Assembly: GCA_014621425.1 (NCBI GenBank)
Contig: JAANBB010000089.1
Location: forward strand, 53,615 to 117,614
Reading direction: 5' to 3'
Length of the DNA: 64,000 nucleotides
DNA from: Cylindrodendrum hubeiense
Taxonomy: Eukaryota; Ascomycota; Sordariomycetes; Hypocreales; Nectriaceae
The notes below the pieces were generated by a model that was not told the DNA's origin, did no database searches, and saw nothing but the letters and a program-made list of their open reading frames with translations. Within the stretch, counting starts at the first letter, position 1, and every line of letters begins with the position of its first letter. Made by a program: the position numbers and the translations under genes. Shown here one piece after another: positions 35,378 through 48,055 of the stretch.

Positions 35378-36478
35378 ATGACATCCCGCATCAAGCAATT
35401 GTTCAACCACATCTCCACAATGGCTGCCAAGACCAAGACCGACATCACCCTCTACACCGTGGGCACGCCCAATGGCATCAAGGCCTCCATCCTGCTCGAG
35501 GAGCTCGGCCTCGACTACAAGGTGCGGGGTCCTCTCATTTCTACATTCACCCCAGCTATCCACGAGCAGTTGAGACTTTGGCGGGGAATGAGTGAGACAA
35601 TGCGGAACTAACCCTCCGAACACAGGTCTACAACATCAAGATGATGGAGAACGAGCAGAAGGAGCCCTGGTTCCTCGAGATCAACCCTAACGGCCGTATC
35701 CCCGCCATCACCGACACCTTCACCGACGGCAAGCCGCTCAGCATCTTCGAGAGCGGCGCCATCCTGGAGTACCTCGTCGACCGCTACGACCCAGACCACA
35801 AGGTCTCGTATCCCCGCGGCACCCGTGAGCACTGGGAGACGACGAGCTGGGTAAGTAGACCCCATCCCAATGTCTAATTGTGAGCCGCAACTGACTTCAT
35901 CATCAGCTCATGTGGCAGATGGGCGGTCTGGGCCCCATGCAGGGCCAGGCGAACCACTTTAAGCGTATGTCTTAGACTCTGAGGACAGGCAAGACACCCA
36001 CGCATGCTAACAATTCACGGCAGGATATGCACCTGAGACGATTGAGTACGGCATCAACCGCTACGTCAATGAGACCCGCCGCCTCTACCGCACCATGGAG
36101 ACCCAACTCGCCAAGTCGACCTCCGGTTTCCTCGTCGGCGACAGAGTCACCATCGCCGATATTTCCTGCTGGGGCTGGGTGGCCGCTCACAGTACGTCCC
36201 TCTCCATTTGCTCCTAATCCTCCTGCCATTCTCTTTGATCACCGCATGCTGACACGCCCCTTACAGAGTGGGCCGGCGTCGAACTCGACCAGTTCCCCCA
36301 CCTGGAGAAGTGGCTGTACACGCTCCTGAAGCGCCCGGGCTTCGAGGCGGGCCGCAACGTGCCGTCGCCGCACACGGCGCTTGACGTCAACAAGCTGACT
36401 GAGGAGGAGATTGAGGCCAAGGCGGTTTCATCCAGGGCCTGGGTTCAGTCTGGCATGAAGGAAGATGCTAAGAAATAA
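35378..36478 (+). CDS. Ure2-like glutathione S-transferase
   Basis: Five exons, 35378-35521, 35626-35850, 35907-35964, 36024-36191 and 36267-36478, give 268 residues. The thioredoxin-fold N-terminal domain has ITLYTVGTPNGIKASILLEE, and the glutathione-contacting INPNGRIPAI and FESGAILEYL motifs. The C-terminal helical domain has LMWQMGGLGPMQGQ and the N-capping VTIADISCWGW. These identify the Ure2/YfcG-like group. The enzyme conjugates or reduces electrophiles with glutathione in the cytosol. The first ATG (35378) has C at -3; the ATG at 35420 has a strong context (cacaATGg). The 14-residue extension carries Arg, Lys and His and no acids, so it may target mitochondria. All introns are 50-105 bp with standard signals. 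Confidence 0.94.
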
Positions 36479-36716
36479 GTAACGCAAGTAAAACAAATGA
36501 GCTTAATGACATGACGAACCACACTTATGAAGACCCTTGTGTTACAACTTACTCAAAGACTTGCATGATGAGCGTTCTCCACCCCTGTGTAAAAGGACAG
36601 AATATTGATGAGTTGCACCGTAGCCTGGGACTAGCCTAACAACACCTTCTATGGCTTACAGTTCCAATGGTGCCATACTCAACACCTCCAGGCAATTCTA
36701 GGTAATTCCGGGTAAT

Positions 36717-37520
36717 TTAATTCTTCTTCACAACTCCAAGTTGACCCCTAATCGACACGTTCACCCTCTCCGGAACCGCCGACAGACCCTCTATCTCAAC
36801 GCCCTCTGGAACAGCGAGCAATACGTCGACCCGCTGAAGTAGAACATGCCCATCTCATCACCCTTGTGGACATGCTACCCTTCGCAGACCGTGATATCGT
36901 CCGTACTCGCCTCCACTATCTCAATTCTTATAAACGCCACCAGTCCAATGTTCATGTTGTCCGACTCCATGACAATGATGCCCCGCGTCGCCACGTCGAT
37001 ACGTCTCCCTCGGCGCCCTCGGCGCTCTCGGCTCTCCGCCTCTTCGGATAGCGGCATGTTGAAGTACGTCCCCTCGTACACAAACGTGCGGCGCACTGTC
37101 CTCGACATGAGCGATTGCCAGCGGTGGTACGACAGGGCCGGAGGAACACCTGGTAGACGGTGCCATCGACGGAGGCATACGCAAAGAGGTCGTGAACATT
37201 TCAAGGACTGAGTAGGGCTGGTCCTTGTCAAAGAACTCGTCGCGGAGTTTAAAGTCGCACTTGATACGTGATGTTGAAGGTACATAACTCGTACGCATTG
37301 GCGATGACGCTGTCCTCTTCCACATGTGCGACAGGGCGTGCAGACTCATAAACTCATCGGGTAAAACCTGCGTCTCGAATGGGCAAGCTAGGTGATTAGA
37401 GTCTAAGTGGGATTGATGTTGACCGTCATGTTGGGCAAAAGGGTTACAGATATAAGTTTCTTCGAACTTCACAGACTTAAGCCAGGCGTTCGCGACCTCC
37501 ACGGGATCGGACATGCTCAT
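36717..37520 (-). pseudogene. Phosphatidylserine decarboxylase-like pseudogene
   Basis: Fragments of one PSD-family protein are spread over all three minus-strand frames. In order they read: EDSVIANAYE and FNITYQVRL, then DEFFDKDQPYSVLEMF after a frameshift, then VDGTVYQVFL, then YHRWQSLMSRTV...EGTYFNMPL, then NMNIGLVAFI. A TAG stop follows EG, and after it come KGDEMGMFYF and GSTYCSLF, the autocatalytic GST motif. A last frameshift leads to the closing VRG-like segment (SIRGQLGVV). So at least four frameshifts and one stop break the gene, and the N-terminal part of the family is missing or unrecognisable. The family removes CO2 from phosphatidylserine; the fungal paralogues of this type are poorly characterised. 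This copy cannot make the enzyme. Confidence 0.85.
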
Positions 37521-38719
37521 CTTTCTGAACCAACCCAGCCAGCCCAGCCCAGCACATCCGCCGATTCAGGCGTCTAGTTTTCTGGGCCTTGTCCGCGACG
37601 CCCGAGACGTCATCATCAATGCATGATAGATCATACTCATTTAAAGATTATTCATTCACTCATTGAGCAGCTTCTTCATCATGCAATTCACATAAAGGTC
37701 CAATCGCCGCTTGGCCACTTCAATCACATCACTATCAGCCTTCTTCACACTCTCTACCTTAGAATTCCCATCTCGTAGTAAAAGTGAGCACACATCAGGA
37801 CACCAGTCATGCCCATCCGCCCCAATGAAAGAGCGTGGCTCAGAGCGTGATTCAGCGGGGTACGGATAAATCGAAGTCCAGCGCTGGCGAGATCTCGTTG
37901 GCAATCATGACAACCCAGACGTCTCAACTCTCATCTCATCAAGGTCACTTCCAAGGCACACAATTAAAGGTCCAAATGTCTTCCTATTCATCTACACCTG
38001 GTCTCTCCTCTCCAACACGCTTGCAAACAAAACTTTCCTTCTTCGTCAGATCAGAGGGGTATCGTTACCCACCCAGCTCGCCTCGGGAAACGGCCCAAGC
38101 AAACTCGCCGTTGACCCATCCCATCCCCTTTTGCTTCACTCTAATCCTCCCCCTCCCTCCAATTCGCTATAAAGTGTGGCTGAAGAAAAAAAAACACCTT
38201 GCAAGCAAAAACAAGAAGTCGACTGTTTTTAAAACAAAAAAAAGTGACAAGCAGAAGAAAGACAAAAGGTCCATGATTAAATACATACAGATGAGGGGAA
38301 CCCCAGGTCGAGGCTCTGAAGCCTCGCCTGTGAGACTGGTGTGCCAGCCCACCCATCCACGGTAAGTCGATCCAATTGGGGATTCTGGCTTTTTCCGTGG
38401 ACGCCGTGTCATGGGTTAAAGAGTTGGCTGGGTAGTATTCAGTTCGAGGGTTCGGTAAAGTGGCTGCGGAAGAGAAAAAAACAAAGGGAACAGCAGTTGC
38501 GTCGCTAAACAGGCGGCTTGGTTGGTATGGTAAGGTTCAACTAACACAATGGCTGAATGCAAAGAAGTTGACAAGGAAATTCGTAAAGTCGTCCAGTGTC
38601 GTCGGGACACGTCGGGGCGGGTATGTATGTATAAGGAAGGTGATGAGATGGTCGATCTGAAAATCGGGTTGCGTTGGTGTCGAGTGCAAAGCGGCTGGGC
38701 TGGTATAGGTTCTGGACGT
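37521..38719. other. Gene-free interval
   Basis: About 1.2 kb. An A-rich tract at 38180-38275 on the plus strand (T-rich on the minus strand) is the only compositional feature. No gene is recognised. Confidence 0.5.
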
Positions 38720-40398
38720 CTACATGACAACACAGCAGCCGCAGCCGCCCTTGCTGTCATCGATAGGCTCGGGAGGTACTCGCTCTGGAGTGGGTTTCGG
38801 AGTCGCCCTTGGTGGTTCTTCGATCTGTATCGGTGCCTGGGGTGCAACGGGGGTTCGGGGACTGGCCAGAGGCGTGCGCGGCTTGTCCGAGATCTTGGGC
38901 ATGGCGGAGTAGAACGAGCCTTGCCTAGGACTCTTAGCCGGCTCCCTCAGAGGCCATTCATCCTCTCCTGCATGTTTCTCCTCCTCTGCTGGTTCATTCT
39001 TCTCCGAATCCAGCGGCTTGAGCATGACATGGTCGTTGAGAGGACGGAACTCCTTGTCGTAGACGTCGCCAAATTTGCCCTCCTTCTCCCATTTCTCTTG
39101 CTGTAGACGTCTCGCCACAGTCGGTAGGAGCTGTTGGTCGGGGGGCAGTCGAGGGTCGGGCTTGTAGGCATTGACCAGCCATGGGGGGTCACCCTCGGGG
39201 GCTTTGCCTCCTCCTTGGTTGAGGTCTCCAGATCGAGTGGAAGGTCGGGTCGAGATGCTCCCGTTGGATTCCTTGTTAGAGCCAGATCGAGTCTTCGGTC
39301 GTCCCGTAGGCCCGGTTCTGCTCTGTCCTGACGTCTTGCGGACACTGGCAGCATTCTTCTTCGGGGATATGTCCGTAACGGACCGCCTTGCTCCGGGAAT
39401 GGTGCCGCTGACTGACACGGCGTCAGACCCCTTCATGCTGGCACTTCTGGACCGGGTCTTCTGGTTCGTCAACGGCGCGTCGTCCTCGGGGCTATCGGAT
39501 GCCTTCCAGGAAGTAGATCGCTCAAAGGGTTCCCCAACCAGGGGCGCTGGGCTGATCTTGGCAATAGGAATTCTTGAGCCGCCCTTAAGGCTGCTCGGAA
39601 TTGAGGTGAAGTACGCATTGGCCTCCTCTTCCGCAATCTCCTCGGGAGTTCTGAGGTCCCAAGTGTTCACCAGAGGCTCGACGGGCGCTGTCGAGTTCTT
39701 CCGGGATCGATTGGTGTGCTCCGAGGCATCAGTGCCACGACGCATGGCGCTGCGGCTACGGTCTCTCCGCTGCTTGCTGGTAGCCCGCGGACGAGGGATG
39801 TAGATTCCAGCTGCCTGAAGTTCCTCATTCTCTATCCTGGCCAATTTGTCTCGGTGGATCCATTTGGAATTTTCGTCCACGGGCGGCTTCTTCTCGGAAA
39901 TGACAACAGAGCGTCGCTTGTGATCGTCGGCATTTTGGTGGGAAACAGCGCCCCAAGAGCCTTCGTCGATAATCGGGCTTGGTTTCAACTCGGGGTAGGG
40001 CGACGCGACATCGCTGTCTGGGTCCAGCCTTGGTCGGTCCGTGTTATCAGTCGAGTTCATCTTGCGAGAGGCTAGCTCGATCCCAGTGTGGTACGACGAG
40101 TTGATTGCGTTGCCGTTCTGGGCGAATCGGCTCCTGTGGGTGTCTTCGTGATGGTTTGCGGCGGTCGTGTTCATGTCGAGGTCCAGGCCCTAGAGAGAAG
40201 CTAGTCAGTGGACCGGCCTACGGTAAACAGCTGATACATCGTGGCAGCTAACGGCTTCCGTATCAGGTTGACGGGTTGGGAGACGCGACTGACCTCCTTC
40301 TGGGGTTCAGAATAGCCCCAAGTATCGCGGAGACCATGGCTGCTACGGGGTGGTGTTATGGTTGCGGTGGTGGTAGGAGCGGGTGCCATTGTGGCCAT
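38720..40398 (-). CDS. teaR: TeaR/Mod5-like CaaX cell-end marker receptor
   Basis: Exons 40398-40294 and 40189-38720 flank a 104-bp intron (GTCAGT...CTCTAG, phase 0) and give 524 residues. The chain is mostly disordered, rich in Ser, Arg and Pro. Conserved islands are a Thr/Pro-rich N-terminus (TATITPPRSSHG), WIHRDKLARIENEELQAAGI, a WDLRTPEEIAEEEANAYF block, and GDPPWLVNAYKPDPRLPPDQ followed by RRLQQEKWEKEGKFGDVYDK. It ends GGCGCCVVM: Cys-Val-Val-Met is a CaaX box for farnesylation, and the upstream cysteines may be palmitoylated. This layout matches Aspergillus TeaR and fission-yeast Mod5, which anchor the kelch protein TeaA/Tea1 at hyphal tips and so link microtubules to polar growth. Assignment rests on recognised motifs and the CaaX tail. 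Confidence 0.8.
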
Positions 40399-43300
40399 CT
40401 CGATGGCGCCCGCAACCCCCTAAATGACGGACAAGAAAACAAGAAGCCCGACTACGGTGCCGGTCGGACAGGGCGGAGACGCGAACGAGGTCGGGGACGT
40501 GGTGTTGAATGGGTCGAGAGAGTGTCGATGAAGAAAAGTCGACGGCCAGTCGCCAACAGGAGCGAGGTCGGGGGTCGAGGGAACGAGAGACGGCGTGAGG
40601 AGAGTTGTGGGCGGGTCCTGGAGGGGGCGCGACGAGCTCGGAGATGGAGGCAGAGGCACAAGAGAGAGGCAAGGATGGCCGTCGACGGGAAGGAGATGTG
40701 GCGATACCGCGGCGCGCAGAACAGAGTGAGCGTGGGCGGAGACGGCAAAGCAGACGAAGTCGCTGGCGATGCCAATTCGTCAAGGCGAAGCGCGTCGGAA
40801 GGCGGGAGGCGGAGGCGGGCACGAGATGGGATGTGAGGATGGGGATTTTCCGAGGTTCAAGGGGAGGTTTGGGGAGGCTGGTTGGTTGGATGGCGCGGTT
40901 GGGAGGTTCTGGCACTGTGCGCCAAACGTGCAAACGTCCAGGGTACTTGTTGCCGCTACCAGCTGTGTTGGTAGGGTGTTGGTAGGGTGTTGGTAGGGGG
41001 GGGGCCTTAGCTTGTAGGCGTGGCCGAAACCAGCCAGCAGCGCTGAGTGGGCTCACGAGTGCACCGGGCAGTGAGTGAGAAAACCCCCAAGCTCCCAGCC
41101 TGGGAGGGCACCCGGGGGGCTTCGCACGGGAACGGGGGTCCCTTTCAGAAGGCCGCTAGGGGCTGTCGCCGCGTCGGGACCTTCGAGCTCCCCCCTGTAG
41201 ACGCCCCGTTATCCAGGGCGCTGCGACGCCTGTAATCCAGTGATCCAGCGGGCGGGCTCCCCGCTAGGCAGCGCAGGGTGCGGCGGCGGGGTGAGGCACC
41301 TCGATGGGGGCAGATGGGGGGCGCGGCTTACGGGGGCTCGGACGGGAGCGGCCAAGGTGGCTTGGGAAGATGGAGATGATGGGATGGAGAAGTCGGGACG
41401 GAGAAATGATGGAGAGACAAGTGATATTTTTCCCTCCACCTCGAAGAGCGGGTTGGGATCTGTCGACGTTCTGGACGAACTAGTGGTTCCTGACGATTAA
41501 TTACCTTGGCCTAGTCCGTCGGAAGCTCTGCCGCACGCGTGCCGTGTTTTTGGGTTGGGCGGTCGCCAAGTCGAGAGCAACTCGTGATGCCGATCCGTCG
41601 AGTGAGATGAGGCGGTGGCGATGGTTACAGCACAGTCCGGGTGTGCATATCGTACAGTACAAAAGCATATCGTGCAGCACAGCATACGTAGTGCATCGGC
41701 TGCGAGTAAGAGATGCATCCCATCCATGGCGATGGACCCCAAGAATTCCCACTCTCCACTGCGACGGTCCAGTGCCCGCCGCCCACTGCCGCAAGCCGGC
41801 CCGCCAATGGGCAGCGCTGGAGCGGCCTGTTGCAGAGGAGCCCCCCCGTCTGCTGTTTCATGCTGATTGCTCAATGGATGAAGCAGCGAAGGAATGGCGC
41901 GCAGCCAACACGACGCAGCGACGGAGTGGGAGGCAACGAGTGGAAGGCGTGCAAGCGTGCAAGCGTCGGAGGGGGGGCGCGACGCACAGAAGCGCCCTCA
42001 CGCAACTGACCGAGAGGCCCTGAGCAGTCGACGGAATCTACGGTGGACATGTGCGGTGGGAGGTCGCATGACAGGGGCGGGATGCACAAGTCCAAGGCCG
42101 ACCGTACCCAGTACGTCGTTATTCGTACGTGACCGAGACGGAGAGGGACAGGGGACGGACAGTCGACGTGAGGGCGAAGAGGAGAGAAGGCCAGTGCAGC
42201 AAGCCAAAGCAGAAGCTCGACGGCTATCATTGCTTTTTTTCTTGCAAGTGTCAGCCAGTCAGCGGGGGTCGGAGGACTCGGACTCGTGCTCATCTTATCT
42301 CTCTGGGGTCGCTCGTCTCGTGTCCGTCTCCATCGCTGCGTCTTGCGTCTGCGTCTTGCATCTTGCGGTCTGTCTCCTTGCTGCGTGTCGTGCCAGGCCA
42401 GCATGAAGGCCAGCTTGCAAATGCCCTCGCCATCATCGCTCTCATCTCCTTCTCCTTCATGCAGCTGACGGCGCAGACACCAGAGGCCGAGTGACACGGG
42501 CTATCTACCACGTAGTATAATGACAATCTCGACATGGGCGGACCGGCGTCCCTAAGCTAGGGATGCCGAAATTAGCTGGTCGTCAGTGTCCGTCCCGTTG
42601 CACTGGGGATGGGCCACTCCTTTGTGCACGTCCCTCCAGCCTCATTTTCCATGGCTCAAGTAAATCAAGTCAATCAAGTCAAGGACACAGACAGGAGACA
42701 AGAAATGAGAAGCGTTTTGTCGTGAAGAAAATATCGACAAATTCCACCTCTGGGTCGTCAAACGTCAAAGAAGCAGGCCAGCACTAGTGGGCCGTCCTGT
42801 CATCTCAGCCTGCACTATCGACACAGTAGTGAAATCGTCCGTCGCAGCCAGGCCAGGACTAACAGAGTCTTGGTTGCGAACGGAAGTTTCAAGCTTCGAC
42901 TGCGTACATCTGTACCTCGAGACGCCTCCAGGCCATCTGGGTTCGCACTGTCTGTGCACTGTACTGCACTTGTCTTGGGACTTGCGAAACGCCCCACCAG
43001 CTGTCACGGCACTTGTTTCTCTAGCATCTCGGTTGCAGCCGTCACATCCCACTCAACGTCACCTCCCAGGCTTTGTTCTGTGCTTCATCAGGCCATCAAA
43101 CAGTAATTTAGCCCTTGTTTGTTTATCGACAGGGCGTCATCCATCACTTCCACCACCGCTTTCCAACGCCCTGCTCTCAATATTTAGCAGCTGCCTCCTC
43201 GGTCGTCAAATCCCTGGCGTCATCGCTGGCCGCTCTGCAAGACATTTCTCTGTAGCACCGTCATCAACACAATCAATCATATCAGACGTTCAACTCTCGT

Positions 43301-43703
43301 ATATTTCTTTCTTCAGCGCCACCCCTCATTTCCCGTGCCGAGGTCTTCAGCCTGCTTCACAGGGAAGCTCAATCGCCGTGATTCTTCTGACGATCCACCA
43401 TCAACTTCATTCAGAAGCCACGAACAATGACCCGCTCTTGGTTGCCTGATCAGTGAGTCAGAGGACCAACGACTCCCTTCGAAAGACATGATCAATCAAA
43501 AACGGTGTTGAAATGAACTTGCGATTCTGTCAGTCACCCGGATCCGTAAACCGCACATGTCTGAGACATCATCCACTGTCTCCACGGCCTCGACCGCTCC
43601 CACCACTCACTAGTCTCACCAAGAAACGCGGTTTTCATATCGCTATTTGTGCAAAGCACCCAGGTTCTTGGAACGTGGCTGAGACTATCGTCAAGTGAAC
43701 GCG
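40399..43703. other. Divergent gene-free interval
   Basis: About 3.3 kb between the TeaR-like gene (-) and the phosphoesterase gene (+). Open frames up to about 240 codons lie on both strands but reflect GC and CT bias. A triplicated 11-bp unit (gtgttggtagg) is at 40965-40998. The last 600 bp are CT-rich on the plus strand, as in fungal promoters and leaders. Confidence 0.5.
40965..40998 (+). repeat. 11-bp tandem repeat
   Basis: Three tandem copies of gtgttggtagg, running into a G-run. Confidence 0.7.
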
Positions 43704-44998
43704 ATGGCGTCCGTGCCCATGCGCAGGAGGACGAGAATTGTCTGCATCTCGGATACTCACAATTGCACCGTGAAGCTACCGAAAGGAGATGTCCTCATCC
43801 ATGCCGGCGATCTGACAAACCAAGGGAGCTATTCCGAGGTACGAGTCCCCGTGTTTGTTCTCGTAGTTATTACAACTCCCTAAAGTGTCTCTCGAGTGCA
43901 TTCTTCGTGGAGAACCAGACGCTCATGTTTAGTTATAGCTTTCCAAGGCTGTGAAATGGCTCGAGCAGGCAGACTTTGAGACCAAGATCGTCATCGCTGG
44001 TAAAGTTACCCTGGCATTTTCCTATTCAATGTCAGTTTCGAGTCACTGACACGGATACAAATCTAGGGAACCATGATATCACGTTGGATAAAGACTTCTT
44101 CACGGAACATGGCCTCTACTTCCACAATCAGAATCCTCAGTCTCCAGATGATTGTCTTTCACTACTCACTTCATCACCATCAATAACATACCTGAACCAC
44201 GAGTCGGCCACCATTCGACTGACTTCGCCCTCCGGACCACGCACGCAGTTTACCGTCTTTGGATCTCCCTGCTCTCCGCGCAATGGTCTCTGGGCATTCA
44301 ACTACGACGCCCCCCAGAACCCCAGCAACTACGCAGACCTCACATCGATCTGGGAACAGATTTCCCTGGAGACGGACATTGTTGTCACGCACACGCCCCC
44401 GAGAACTCACTGCGATGAGACGGAAGATCGTCGGGCTGCCGGTTGCGAAGCTTTACGGCAGGCTCTCTGGCGGGTGCGACCTCAACTCGCCATTTGTGGG
44501 CATGTTCACCCAGGCAGAGGTGCAGAGCGGGTGACGTGGGACTTGAACTCTCGGAACATCTCGTACAAGGAAGCAAGCGTCATGAGATGGCAGGATCCCG
44601 GTGACGGAAACAACAAGATGAGCCTCGTTGATCTTACCGGCAAGAAGGCTCCCTCACTCGCCAACGATGGCTCCCACCCGGGCCGGCTCCAGCAACCATC
44701 ATCTTCGGCCGGTCCTGACGCAATGGCAAGTCGTATCGCCACGGACTCGGCAGACGGCCCACCAGTTACATTCGGTTCCAGTGATGTTGCTGCCCAAGCT
44801 TGTCGTAGCAATGTCGGGCTGGGAGGAGATCCTACCTCGCCACGAAGCGATCAGGCTGCCCTCCGCGGGAGGATGGGCCGCCGAGAGACGTGTGTGGTGA
44901 ACGCGGCCATCATGAAGAAGAATTACCCACATGTGGGGAGCAGGCAGCTCAATAAAGCCATTGTGGTTGATTTAGATCTGCCAGTCTGGGAGGAGTGA
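43704..44998 (+). CDS. Calcineurin-like metallophosphoesterase
   Basis: Exons 43704-43838, 43939-43999 and 44067-44998 give 375 residues. The metal-binding motifs of the family are all visible: Asp17 and His19 in ISDTHN, Asp36 in HAGDLT, Asn67, His68 and Asp69 in AGNHD (built across intron 2), a catalytic His in VVTHTPP, and His211/His213 in CGHVH. These coordinate two metal ions for hydrolysis of phosphomonoesters or phosphodiesters. The catalytic core ends at about residue 240. The C-terminal 110 residues are Ser/Pro-rich and end with a short conserved-looking segment (KAIVVDLDLPVWEE) that reads like the last strand of the fold, so a polar insert separates it from the core. The closest relatives are fungal Ser/Thr-phosphatase-like or MPPED-type proteins. 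The substrate is unknown. Confidence 0.93.
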
Positions 44999-46264
44999 GG
45001 CTCCAGATGTGGTGGCATAGACGTGGTGATGGTGTGGCCGGCAGATCGGTATAGGGTAAGCGAGTATCAGTCCAACCCACATGTATGAAGAGTTGATGCC
45101 CAACGCAACCGCATGTCGTCTTCAAGAACACCTCAATTCAGATCCATTGAAAAGTTGATTATTGGTTCAATTCGTGATTTGGGGTGGCTATACATGTGCC
45201 CGGCCGCATCAAGATCCATTTGGGTCTTGACGTGACGTTGCCAGCGTCTTCAATGGCGAACACCTGTATCCACGTCTCCAGCAAACACCTGCAGAATGCC
45301 GCAAAGCTACCAACCAGACGGACAACTACGACCCGAGAACGTGGGAAAGACACGTCAGAGTTCTTGTCGGTTCCCTCAGGAGAACCGACACGTCTACAGA
45401 CTATTGATTAGGGGACGCCCGGTCTGGTCTGGCCTCATTGCAAAGTGAGCTGGATTGGATTAGTTCAGCTTATCTACCCTAGGGTCCGCTAACGTCATCT
45501 CGTGTTGGACGAAAATGGAGAGAGGTCCGGTAGGACTAGCAACTCTGGGTTGGACTTTGGGCCTACTATTTTCTAAGTGAATGGAGTCGGCCGGTTTGGC
45601 AATGTGGCTTGCTGCTAGGATGTCTAGACATGCCAGCTGAAGCTGGTATCGAGGCTGTCAGAGCTGACTCCATTCCCTTCTCGTTTACAACTGCGTCTCC
45701 AACTCTTGGCCGTGACGTTCCCCTCATTCCAATTGACCACGAGAACAAACCGCTCGTCTGTCTCTGACCCCCGACGGCCCCACGGAGGGTTCGATAGATC
45801 ACCAGGTCAAGTGCAATTGCCCTCAAAAGAATCACCCGTCGTCCCAGCTCGTCCGATCCCCCTCCTGGCCGAAACATGGCGAATGGGGGCAAGGCGTGCC
45901 CCCTCAATCAATTGCGGGGGGAGGGGTCGCAGGCCCAAAAGCGAAGGGCCGTCGTTGGCTGACAAGCTGACCATGGCTGTGTGGGGGAAAGCTCACCGCC
46001 ACAGAGGATCCGATGATGAGACCAAGCCAGGAATGACGCCCATAACGGACGACGACGAGGCCGGGGTGGCTGAGCGGACAATTACTATCAAACTATCTAC
46101 GGCGCTGCGATAAGCATCCCGACTTGGCTTCAGGGGTCGGATCGGCGGTTGGCAGCTGCGGAGGAGGCGTGGGATTGCTCCAGGGGAGCCACAGGGAAGC
46201 CATAGGAGGGACTCCTGGCTTGGTGCATGTATCACCGCAAACCGGCTGAGAGCAGCATGGATGG

Positions 46265-46325
46265 ACAAGACAAGATACATAGATGCACAGGACAAGATGC
46301 ACACTGACAGGACAAGATGCACAAC
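46265..46325 (+). repeat. Short tandem repeat (acaggacaagatgcac)
   Basis: Two close copies and one partial copy of a 16-19-bp unit built on acaggacaagatgcac. Confidence 0.6.
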
Positions 46326-48011
46326 GCCCGGACCAACCCCGCGTTTGGCGCCCACCACCACCAACAGGAAGCACACGGCACAACAAGGCAACGAGGCAGC
46401 CAGGCCCAGGAACGGAACAAGGCACAAGGCAAGGTCCCGCAGGCCAGGGCAGGTCACCGGGCGGACAAGGGAGCTCCACGGCGTTGCCGCAGTGAGGGCA
46501 ACGCGGTCGCGAGCAAGTCGCACTTGGAGGGGTAAATACGGGCTGGTGCGCGCCGCAGAGACGTCCAGATAGGTTCGGAGAAGGGACAATGGCGCGGGGG
46601 CCGGGAGGGGTCGTGGAGCAGCCCGTTTCTGAGTTGCATCGTCGCAACCCGCCAGGTGCAGCATCTGAGGCATTTGAGGGATGGCCGACTTGACTAGGCT
46701 AGCCCAGGGGGAAGCGCAACTGAGAGTGGCATGGTGGCATGGGCTTGTGGTGGGAGTGCGCCGCGATGTGAGAGGCGCAGGTTGACGCGGGATATTCGTT
46801 GCGATGTTCCTTCAGAGGACCGGAAGGGTCCAATCGACGGATGTCATCGCCAATCGCGGAATGGTCTAGGGTAAGAATTCGGGTTAGCTGAACCAAAGTC
46901 CAACGTTTCTTATTCACACGTCCGTCCTGTTAGCGGGACCGTCGAGGTGCCCTAGGCTTAGAGGGTTGAGGGCCATCCACTGCCAGTCAATCGTTACGGA
47001 GTCCCTGTCAATCACTACCTGTCGATTACACAGCTCATCCCTTCACCTCCCCTCTCACGCCGCACATGGCCGTGTCTAATCGTCATACTATGGGGCACGT
47101 GGAAACCTGTAACACCTGGAAAACAGGATGCTCTCACGTCTCGCACCAGTCACTGACCACGCCGGCATACAGAGATCAATCTCTGGCAGAGGACCCACGT
47201 GGTGCCGGTCCCTCCACCGCTCGCTGCACCTAAAAGCCCGCTTGATCGACCGAGGGAGCCCTAATGGGGAGAGGGGCATGGAGGGGCTTGGTGCCATCGC
47301 GCGGCCAGAAATGGTCACGACCTGATTCCGCGCAACCGTATGATGGTGGGCTGTCTTGTAGGTCATCGGCACTGGTGCGACGCTGCTGAGCTGCCGCCGT
47401 GAGAGGGAATCAAGGCAGTCATCTGATCGGCGCTTCCCGTTTCCCTTTTCTTTTGCTCCGGCAGCTTGTATTCTTCCCGGGCGAAGCATTCTAGAAACCG
47501 GCCACCGGAACCTTTCTCGTGTTAGTCAACGCTTGCTCTGTGTTGGGCGCTGACACCGCCTGCCAGCGACTCGACTACCGGACAGTCCAGTCCGAAGACC
47601 CTCTCCAAGACCACTTAAGCAAAGGTCCATTCCACCCTTTGGGCCACGAGAGGGCTGAGCAGAGCTGGGATGAACCCAGCCAAAGGCCTGTGATCCTCAA
47701 GCCACGCCCGATGAGATCAGCCAGGTCCCGGCGGGGGGGCGTGGGAACCCCACCTGGCAAAGGCCCTTAACTCGAGGCATGGCGCGCGCAGGGTGAAAAA
47801 AAAGAGGAACTCGATTGATTGATTGATGCTTGGTCTCGATCGCGCGCCAGTTCTATTCCTATCGCGGCGCGCACTGGCTCCTGTCGTTGGGGGTCCACCT
47901 GGCCAGGCCACAAGCCGCCTAGATTGGGAGAGACAGGAAAGGGGCCCCCTGGCTAACCTGGAGGCCCGGCGTCGAGGTTTTCCTTGTTGGCTTCGGCAGC
48001 TGGGCTCTCGA

Positions 48012-48055
48012 GTCTCCATCTTGGTCTCCATCTTGGTCTCCATCCTGTGTCTCCA
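48012..48055 (+). repeat. 12-bp tandem repeat
   Basis: About three and a half copies of tctccatcttgg, the last ones diverged. Confidence 0.7.

Noticed and set aside
42787..43449. 220-codon plus-strand open frame before the phosphoesterase
   Set aside because: CT-rich promoter or leader sequence that translates to Ser/Leu/Pro-rich text without homology signs.
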